Shown: piece by piece, positions 1 through 5,153 of the stretch
Layout of the letters: each line of letters starts with the position of its first letter
Numbering within the stretch: the first letter of the stretch is position 1
Assembly: GCA_040274765.1 (NCBI GenBank)
Contig: JBEMAY010000044.1
Location: forward strand, 1 to 26,450
Length of the DNA: 26,450 bases
Reading direction: 5' to 3'
From: Psychrobacillus sp040274765
GTDB taxonomy: Bacteria > Bacillota > Bacilli > Bacillales_A > Planococcaceae
Notes under the pieces: model-generated
Seen by the model: the letters and a program-made list of their open reading frames with translations, nothing else
What the model was told of the DNA's origin: nothing
The model's database searches: none
Made by a program: the position numbers and the translations under genes

Positions 1-33
1 GAAAAGAGAAAGCCTGCGTTTAAAGGGGAATAA
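1..33 (+). CDS. C-terminal tail of an unidentified upstream gene (partial)
   Basis: The first frame is open from the window edge and ends EKRKPAFKGE-stop at 31-33, ten bases before a strong terminator. That is what the end of a real gene would look like. Only ten residues are visible, basic and lysine-rich, and they do not allow identification. Another frame stays open further but runs through the terminator hairpin, so it is less likely. Confidence 0.4.
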   Translation, partial: EKRKPAFKGE

Positions 34-42
34 TTATATTGG

Positions 43-81
43 AAAGAGCCAAGGCAGTGTATACCTTGGCTCTTTTTTGTT
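43..81 (+). terminator. Rho-independent terminator
   Basis: A 12-bp perfect stem (AAAGAGCCAAGG at 43-54 with its complement at 64-75) is followed by a run of T. It closes the upstream gene and marks the left border of the repeat array. Confidence 0.9.
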
Positions 82-104
82 TTAGGATGTTATAAAACGG
101 GGGC

Positions 105-760
105 AGTGCGCCTAATACCGTGGAAGGTGCACCTAGATTCGTAAACCGCTCCTAAAACCTCAAAATTCGCACCTAAATGGGTAGAAGGTGTCACCTAAAG
201 AGGCGAAAAGAGCACCTAAACCCGTGTAAACCGCACCTAAATTCGTAAACCGCTCCTAAAAGTAAAAAAAGCGCACCTAAATGGGTAGAAGGTGTCACCT
301 AAAGAGAGAAAAAGGGCACCTAAACCTGTGGAAACCGCACCTAAATTCGCAAACCGCTCCTAAAAGCTCAAAAATCGCACCTAAATGGGTAGAAGGTGTC
401 ACCTAAAGAGGCGAAAAGAGCACCTAAACCCGTGGAAAGCGTACCTAAATCAGCAACCCGCACCTAAAAGTTAAAAATTCGCTCCTAAATTGTTTGAGAG
501 TGTCACCTAAAGAGGCGAAAAGAGCACCTAAACCTGTGGAAATCGCACCTAAATCAGCAACCCGCTCCTAAAAGTTAAAAAATTGCACCTAAAAGCTTGG
601 GAAGTGTTACATAAAGAGAGGAAAAGAGCACCTAAACCCGTGGAACCCGCACCTAAATCAGCAACCCGCTCCTAAAAGTTAAAAAAGCGCACCTAAATGG
701 GTAGAAGGTGTCACCTAAAAAGAGGAAACCACACCTAAATCGCTGTGAAGTGTACGTAAA
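105..760. repeat. Repeat array A: 104-bp super-period of five CACCTAAA units
   Basis: About 32 copies of a short core, mostly GCACCTAAA or GCTCCTAAA, fill this stretch. Core start positions are 109, 130, 149, 170, 192, 213, 234, 253, 274, 296, 317, 338, 357, 378, 400, 421, 442, 461, 482, 504, 525, 546, 565, 586, 608, 629, 650, 669, 690, 712, 732 and 753. From 192 to 712 the spacing pattern 21, 21, 19, 21, 22 repeats five times without a one-base deviation, giving an exact 104-bp super-period. The partial cycle before it also fits. Cores and linkers vary between copies, for example TACATAAA at 608. 104 is not a multiple of three, so the array cannot be a repeat protein. No gene or ribosome-binding site is visible in it. 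Function unknown. Confidence 0.95.
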
Positions 761-785
761 GTTATATCCTTCATTCAGATATTGA

Positions 786-1093
786 TAAAAGTCCCATAAA
801 TCCCCAAAGTCGCCCATAACTTAATTCAAAGTGTCCCATAACTAATCGTGAAGCGCCCGTAAATCAATAGAACGCGCCCATAAACCCCGAAAGCGCCCAT
901 AACATCATCTAGAGTGTCCCATAAAGGGCAGGAGAGTGTCCCATAAGCACCAGAAAATAGCCCTTAAATTAATTAAAAACGCCCATATACTTGCCAGTCG
1001 CCCATAATCTCGTGCAAAGTGTACCATAACCAACCGGTAACCTCCTATAAATCAATAGAACGCACCCATAAACCAACAGCCTACCCCACAAAG
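786..1093. repeat. Repeat array B: 105-bp super-period of five CCCATAAA units
   Basis: About 15 cores of the type GCCCATAAA or TCCCATAA start at 793, 813, 835, 856, 877, 896, 918, 940, 961, 982, 1001, 1023, 1043, 1065 and 1085. Positions 813/918/1023, 856/961, 877/982 and 896/1001 are each exactly 105 bp apart, and the 19-bp interval recurs (877-896 and 982-1001). The core differs from array A by A/C exchanges at two positions. The flank GTGTC before some units is the same in both families. The junction with array A (760-793) keeps roughly the same phase. This array is more degenerate than A and no open frame runs through it. Confidence 0.93.
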
Positions 1094-1135
1094 AATGCCT
1101 CATCCTGTATATTTTCCCCAAAAATTAATTTAGAC

Positions 1136-1160
1136 TGTAACAATATAGATATCCAAACGT
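1136..1160 (+). promoter_or_regulatory. Candidate ECF-type promoter of the sigma/anti-sigma operon
   Basis: TGTAAC (1136-1141) and CGT (1158-1160) are separated by 16 bases. This resembles the AAC / 16-bp spacer / CGT layout of Bacillus ECF sigma promoters. It lies 25 bases before the sigma gene start, suggesting autoregulation. This is pattern matching only. Confidence 0.5.
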
Positions 1161-1185
1161 TTTAGGTTAGAAGGGAGGCAGGGAA

Positions 1186-1740
1186 GTGAAGAAGCAAAGG
1201 CAAGAGGATTTAGAAACAGTTTATTTGGCGTATACGAAGCCTCTCTACTTTTATTTACTTAAACTAACCGGTTCGGAATCAGTCGCAGAAGAACTTGTAC
1301 AGGAGACCTTTTATCGAGCGACCCTTTCCCTTGATATATATGAAGGGGGTCAGGTGAAAAGCTGGCTATACAAGGTAGCTAGAAATACATATGTGGATGA
1401 ATGGCGTAAGCGGAAGAGGTGGAGGTGGGTTCCCCTTTATGACTATCTCTCCAATTCAGAGGAATATGTAAGTCCTTACGGGATACCGGAGGATGATTTA
1501 TTGACTCAGGAAAGTTCCCATGAGATCAAGGATGTATCTCTACTGCTCCCAGAAAATTATCGAACCATTTTGTATTTAAGAGAATTTGAGGAATTTTCCT
1601 ATGAGGAGATTGCAGATACGCTAGAGATTACGCTAGACCAAGTTAAAGTAACGATACATAGAGCACGACAACGATTTAAACAATTGGCAGAGCGCCTAGG
1701 AAAGGATTTTGATAGGAGTGGAAAAGATGGAATGGAATGA
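1186..1740 (+). CDS. ECF-family RNA polymerase sigma factor
   Basis: An alternative sigma factor of the extracytoplasmic-function group, which directs RNA polymerase to a small regulon when its anti-sigma releases it. The 184-residue protein has region 2 at about residues 10-80 (LYFYLLKLTG, VAEELVQETFYRA, then the aromatic/basic stretch VKSWLYKVARNTYVDEWRKRKR). Region 4 is at about 115-170 (LPENYRTILYLREFEEFSYEEIADTL followed by VKVTIHRARQRFKQL). Length and order are typical of the family. The start is GTG behind GAAGGGAGG, 6-7 bases upstream. The gene overlaps the anti-sigma gene by 14 bases, so the two are translationally coupled. The inducing signal and the exact ECF subgroup cannot be read from the sequence. 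Confidence 0.93.
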   Translation: MKKQRQEDLETVYLAYTKPLYFYLLKLTGSESVAEELVQETFYRATLSLDIYEGGQVKSWLYKVARNTYVDEWRKRKRWRWVPLYDYLSNSEEYVSPYGIPEDDLLTQESSHEIKDVSLLLPENYRTILYLREFEEFSYEEIADTLEITLDQVKVTIHRARQRFKQLAERLGKDFDRSGKDGME

Positions 1741-2749
1741 TGATCAAGCAAAAGCAATTGTACAAAAGCATAAAAAACGTTTTTCATGGAAATTATCTTT
1801 CAATGTCATTCGTGTGCTTTTAGGGATTTTTCTTGTATATGCTGTTTATATGTTTACTGTATCTATGATCTATGAAGCTACTAACATAGGAAAGCGCACG
1901 GAGTTTTATCAGAAGCTGGCGATTGATTGGACCTATCCAGGCTATACCTCCAATAATTCATTCAATGGTACGAATGAAATCAACCCGTTTTTAACGCAAA
2001 AGATTGAATTTCCTTTAATTAAAATAATAGGGAAAGAGGAGTTTGCTGTAACAAAGGTTAGCTTAAATAAACCTCTTATAGAATCTTTTACCACTATAAC
2101 CGTAAATGAATATGAATATTTTCCCTATAACACAGACAATAAATATTCATTTTCTTTACCCTATAATCCTGTAACGAATGAGAAGTTAATCGAAACGGAG
2201 ACGCCGAATGTTTGGGACCAATTAGAGCACATCCATGAAGGAAATGTTGCGCAACTAGCCTTTTCAACGAACAGCTATTACTCTCCGGAAGAGCTGCTAC
2301 AATTACTCAACACTTATCAAGTAGATGTTCTTTGGATGCCGGTTTATATGGGGGAGTTAAAGAACTTTTCTGAAGGTGCCTGGAGTGGCAGTGAAACCGC
2401 TATAACTTTAGGAAACCCTTGGGGGTTAGCAGCATTTAAACATGTAGATGAAGACTTTAAGAACATGTATTCGACCACTAATTTAAACACCGATACAGTC
2501 AAAGAAAGCCAAGAAATCATGCTTACAAATATGGAAAGAATGATCGAAGACGAGAAAAATTTAGCTGAAACCTTGCTAGGAACAACATACCTTCAAGAAA
2601 GATATGACTATCTTCAAAAAGAAGGATTTCAAGTTTACGGAGCAGTTGTGACGGGTCCAGTGAAGGATCTACTGAAGCTTAAAGAGTTAGAAGCAATCCA
2701 CAATGCAAAACTTGGCGAGATCAAACCATGGAATTGGATTGAACAATAA
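1727..2749 (+). CDS. Membrane anti-sigma factor with sigma-regulator N and C domains
   Basis: Probable membrane anchor that sequesters the sigma factor encoded just upstream. The 340-residue product has a short cytoplasmic N-terminus rich in charge (residues 1-22) and one transmembrane helix at about 25-47. A large extracytoplasmic part follows. Its C-terminal segment, with FQVYGAVVTGPVKDLLKLKE near residue 300, resembles the Sigma_reg_C domain found beside Bacillus ECF sigma genes. I chose ATG at 1727 over the longer frame from TTG 1709 because AGGAG (1714-1718) sits 8 bases before it. The overlap with the sigma gene supports a single operon. No catalytic motif is seen. The assignment rests on gene order and domain resemblance. 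Confidence 0.85.
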   Translation: MEWNDDQAKAIVQKHKKRFSWKLSFNVIRVLLGIFLVYAVYMFTVSMIYEATNIGKRTEFYQKLAIDWTYPGYTSNNSFNGTNEINPFLTQKIEFPLIKIIGKEEFAVTKVSLNKPLIESFTTITVNEYEYFPYNTDNKYSFSLPYNPVTNEKLIETETPNVWDQLEHIHEGNVAQLAFSTNSYYSPEELLQLLNTYQVDVLWMPVYMGELKNFSEGAWSGSETAITLGNPWGLAAFKHVDEDFKNMYSTTNLNTDTVKESQEIMLTNMERMIEDEKNLAETLLGTTYLQERYDYLQKEGFQVYGAVVTGPVKDLLKLKELEAIHNAKLGEIKPWNWIEQ

Positions 2750-2794
2750 AAAAGGACTTAGCCCGTTTGTTATAACGGTGCTAAGTCCTTTTCT
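2749..2794. terminator. Bidirectional terminator
   Basis: An inverted repeat (AAAAGGACTTAGC and GCTAAGTCCTTTT) lies between the convergent anti-sigma and YhzD-like genes. A/T runs on both sides suit termination from either direction. Confidence 0.85.
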
Positions 2795-2797
2795 CTA

Positions 2798-2983
2798 TTA
2801 CACATGAAACAATATTAGCTTGCCAGAGCTATTTACTAGGCGATGTGTTTTGTTGCTATAGCCTTTCTCGTGAATTGCTTCTTCGCCTTGTTTTTTTGCT
2901 TCGTCGTCGTTTTCGTAGTTCCATGTTTCCTCAATGATCAGTTCCCCTGTTGGTTCGAACGCTGTGAATTTATATGCTTTCAT
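2798..2983 (-). CDS. yhzD: YhzD-like small protein
   Basis: A 61-residue acidic soluble protein beginning MKAYKFTAFEPTGE and ending SSGKLILFHV. I recognise this as the YhzD-like family of Bacillales, whose function is not known to me. The N-terminal MKAY-x-TAF-x-x-TGE and the C-terminal GKL-x-LFH pattern are the conserved parts. It has no signal peptide or membrane segment. It is convergent with the anti-sigma gene and shares its terminator. An AAGGGGTGT stretch just upstream of ATG (2984-3000 region, minus strand) can serve as ribosome-binding site. B. subtilis yhzD lies in the same yha region, which supports the call. Confidence 0.8.
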   Translation of the reverse strand: MKAYKFTAFEPTGELIIEETWNYENDDEAKKQGEEAIHEKGYSNKTHRLVNSSGKLILFHV

Positions 2984-3044
2984 GTATCATACACCCCTTA
3001 TGTATTCTTAAAATTCATTATACAACAAAAATTAAAAAATAAAA

Positions 3045-3105
3045 GTAAAGTTAGCTTGACATCACTTCAAATAGTAAAGTATACTTTACGTAAAGTTAAC
3101 TTTAC
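3045..3105 (+). promoter_or_regulatory. Promoter with three 16-bp palindromic operator-like sites
   Basis: TTGACA (3056-3061) and TATACT (3080-3085) with an 18-bp spacer form a good vegetative promoter. Two perfect 16-bp palindromes abut: GTAAAGTATACTTTAC (3074-3089, covering the -10) and GTAAAGTTAACTTTAC (3090-3105). A third, imperfect copy GTAAAGTTAGCTTGAC (3045-3060) covers the -35. A repressor bound here would block polymerase. The small XRE protein encoded directly downstream is the obvious candidate. Confidence 0.8.
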
Positions 3106-3121
3106 AAAAGGGAGGGTGCCA

Positions 3122-3322
3122 TTGAAAAATTTTGTTCGAGAAAAGCGAATGGAACTAGGATTGACACAGGATGAATTATCGGAAAAACTGGATGTGTCTC
3201 GGCAGACTATCATTTCTTTAGAAAAAGGAAAGTATAATCCATCTATTCAATTGGCTTTTAAGCTTTCCAGGTTATTTAAATGTTATATCGAAGACATTTT
3301 CATTTACGAAGGGGACGATTAA
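3122..3322 (+). CDS. Small XRE-family (Cro/CI, YgzD-like) transcriptional regulator
   Basis: A 66-residue protein made almost only of a helix-turn-helix domain: LKNFVREKRMELGLTQDELSE, then LDVSRQTIISLEKGKYNPS, then LAFKLSRLFKCYIEDIF. The VSRQTI recognition helix and the EKGKYNPS turn are typical of the YgzD/YozG type of minimal Cro/CI repressors. These have no sensor domain and often sit beside small membrane protein genes. The start is TTG at 3122 behind GGGAGGG. The frame is open further upstream but only as the antisense of the YhzD-like gene. The stop is followed immediately by the next ATG, so it heads a three-gene unit. Tandem palindromes over its promoter suggest autorepression. Confidence 0.9.
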   Translation: MKNFVREKRMELGLTQDELSEKLDVSRQTIISLEKGKYNPSIQLAFKLSRLFKCYIEDIFIYEGDD

Positions 3323-3634
3323 ATGAATGGAGAATTTGATTGGTTCACGTTTTTAATTGGGTTGCCAACGGGGATAGCAGTTGCGGGGATTATGTATTTT
3401 ATTTCTCGTAAGGTTGGAAAGAAAAAAAGACTGTTTGACGAAAGGTACAACCAAGTTCATACAACAGCAAGATCTAATTCATGGAAAGTCACAACTGCTG
3501 CAATATTAGTAGCGTGGATGATTATTATCATTGTGGAGGGGCCAGGACTTTCATTCTTCATAATGACAGGTCTTTGGATTATACACATAGTCTCTTATGG
3601 GGTAGGGGCTGCAGTAGCAGATAAAAATAACTAA
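3323..3634 (+). CDS. Small integral membrane protein of the XRE operon
   Basis: A 103-residue membrane protein with three likely helices: about residues 9-27 (FLIGLPTGIAVAGIMYFIS), 56-73 (TTAAILVAWMIIIIVEG) and 76-98. A basic/acidic cytoplasmic loop follows helix one: KKKRLFDERYNQVHTTARS. The FDER...TTARSNSW pattern recalls the DUF2178/DUF3796-type membrane proteins often found behind YgzD-like regulators, but I hold that only loosely. The ATG directly follows the XRE stop codon, so translation is coupled. It may be the target of the repressor, or it may sense a membrane signal for it. No enzymatic motif is visible. Confidence 0.75.
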   Translation: MNGEFDWFTFLIGLPTGIAVAGIMYFISRKVGKKKRLFDERYNQVHTTARSNSWKVTTAAILVAWMIIIIVEGPGLSFFIMTGLWIIHIVSYGVGAAVADKNN

Positions 3635-3649
3635 AAGGAGGAACATAAT

Positions 3650-3847
3650 ATGAGCAAAGCTAAATGGGCACTTGTTGCATCCTTATTTGCTTTAATCGGA
3701 ATGCCATTAATTTTCTTAGGGCTTTCGATATATACAGGACAGTGGTATTACTTCCTCTTTAGCCTGCCGGCGGGGTTAACAGCAGGTATAACTGGTTTAG
3801 TATCTTCACTGGTACAATTACAACTGGAAAAGAAAACGAATATATAA
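3650..3847 (+). CDS. Small two-helix membrane protein, function unknown
   Basis: A 65-residue hydrophobic protein with helices at about residues 7-26 (ALVASLFALIGMPLIFLGLS) and 33-55 (YYFLFSLPAGLTAGITGLVSSLV), ending in a charged tail (LEKKTNI). It has a strong AAAAGGAGG site 8 bases before ATG and starts 15 bases after the previous gene, so it is the third gene of the XRE unit. I do not recognise a family. A terminator follows, closing the operon. Confidence 0.7.
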   Translation: MSKAKWALVASLFALIGMPLIFLGLSIYTGQWYYFLFSLPAGLTAGITGLVSSLVQLQLEKKTNI

Positions 3848-3854
3848 AAATTAA

Positions 3855-3892
3855 TGAGGCTATTATACATTTATTTGTGTATAGCCTTTTCT
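3855..3892 (+). terminator. Terminator of the XRE/membrane protein unit
   Basis: AGGCTAT...ATAGCCT hairpin, with an imperfect inner stem TATACA/TGTGTA, followed by TTTTCT, nine bases after the last stop codon. Confidence 0.7.
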
Positions 3893-3941
3893 ATATGATA
3901 AAATAAGAACAAATATTCTATTTTTAGTGAGGAGTAGTAGA

Positions 3942-5150
3942 ATGGCAGCAATTCGTTTTTTACATGTGGCAGATTTACATTTGGACAGCCCTTTTAAAGG
4001 TCTTTCATCTATCCCTAAAAATAGATGGCAGGAAATTAGAGAAAGTACATTTCATGCCTTTGAAAATATGATTCAATATGCGGTTACGGCTAAGCCGGAC
4101 TTTGTTTTAATAGCCGGAGATATATACGATGGAGAAAATCGGAGCCTAAGAGCTCAGCATTTATTTCAAAGGGGGATGGAAGCTCTCCAAGAAGTAGGAG
4201 TACCAGTATTTATTAGTCACGGAAACCACGATCATTTGAGTGGAAGCTGGGTACGCTTTCAGTTACCTGAGAATGTACAAGTATTTGGACAGGACGTCGA
4301 TACGAAAACAATTACTGTACAAGAAACGACAGTGCATATTACAGGTTTCAGCTATAAGGAACGCCATATCCGAGAGGCGATGCATTCCTATTATCCGATT
4401 GCCAGTGGTCAGGGTTTTCATATCGGAATGCTGCATGGAAGCTTAGAGGGAGACAAAGAGCATGATGTCTATGCACCGTTTCGTCAAAGTGATTTAGTGG
4501 GGAAGGGGTATGATTACTGGGCGCTGGGACATATACACAAGCGACAGGTGTTACAAACGGACCCTGCTATTGTTTACCCAGGCAATATTCAAAGCCGTCA
4601 TCGCAATGAAAGAGGGAAGAAAGGGTTTTATGAAGTCACTCTAACCAAAGATAAAACGGATCTACAATTTATTCCATGTAGCGTGTTTATATACGATGAG
4701 TTAGAGATTTCCTGCTCGAATATCATCCATGCCAATGAATTGATAAGCCTTGTGGAGCAGGAGCTGAAAGATTACGTTGAAAAGAATGGAAACGCCATAC
4801 TAGAACTAACGCTTTCTGATATTACGGAAGAAACCTTTGAAATGCTTGACGCATCATCTAGGGAGGAGTGGTTAGCTATTTTTCAGGAATCACTAGATAA
4901 GCATAACCCGTTTATTCTCCTCAAGGATTTAACGATTAACCTACCAACTAGTCAGTTAAACGAAGCACTTATTCTTACGGAAATATGGGAAGGCTGGGAG
5001 TCTGCAGAATGGAAGCTCGCTGTAAAGGAATTGTACCAACACCCTAAAGGTAGTCGATATCTTCCGAGCCTGGACGGGAATTTCATTGAAGAGGTTAAAA
5101 AAGAATCTAAGCAATTACTGACCAAGGCTGTATCAAGGGGGAGTTTATAA
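3942..5150 (+). CDS. yhaO: YhaO, SbcD/Mre11-like DNA repair exonuclease
   Basis: A metal-dependent phosphoesterase of the calcineurin/Mre11 fold, 402 residues. All metal-binding motifs are present: HVADLHLD (D11, H13), AGDIYD (D60), GNHD (94-97), LHGS (H165) and GHIHK (H197, H199). In SbcD-type proteins these hold two metal ions that cleave DNA ends. The C-terminal third (about 270-400) would be the part that contacts the SMC-like partner. The start is ATG 3942 with GTGAGGAG seven bases upstream. The longer GTG start at 3927 would place the start codon inside that ribosome-binding site. Only 3 bases separate it from yhaN, so the pair is made together. Established for the family: YhaO-YhaN form an SbcDC-like pair. 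The precise substrate in this organism is unknown. Confidence 0.95.
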   Translation: MAAIRFLHVADLHLDSPFKGLSSIPKNRWQEIRESTFHAFENMIQYAVTAKPDFVLIAGDIYDGENRSLRAQHLFQRGMEALQEVGVPVFISHGNHDHLSGSWVRFQLPENVQVFGQDVDTKTITVQETTVHITGFSYKERHIREAMHSYYPIASGQGFHIGMLHGSLEGDKEHDVYAPFRQSDLVGKGYDYWALGHIHKRQVLQTDPAIVYPGNIQSRHRNERGKKGFYEVTLTKDKTDLQFIPCSVFIYDELEISCSNIIHANELISLVEQELKDYVEKNGNAILELTLSDITEETFEMLDASSREEWLAIFQESLDKHNPFILLKDLTINLPTSQLNEALILTEIWEGWESAEWKLAVKELYQHPKGSRYLPSLDGNFIEEVKKESKQLLTKAVSRGSL

Positions 5151-5153
5151 GAC

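Noticed and set aside
105..1093. CRISPR array
   Set aside because: Repeats are only about 9 bp, the linkers are themselves repeated every 104-105 bp rather than unique, and no cas genes are present.
2843..3121. N-terminal extension of the XRE regulator frame
   Set aside because: It is antisense to the YhzD-like gene and runs through the promoter and operators; a ribosome site directly precedes TTG 3122.
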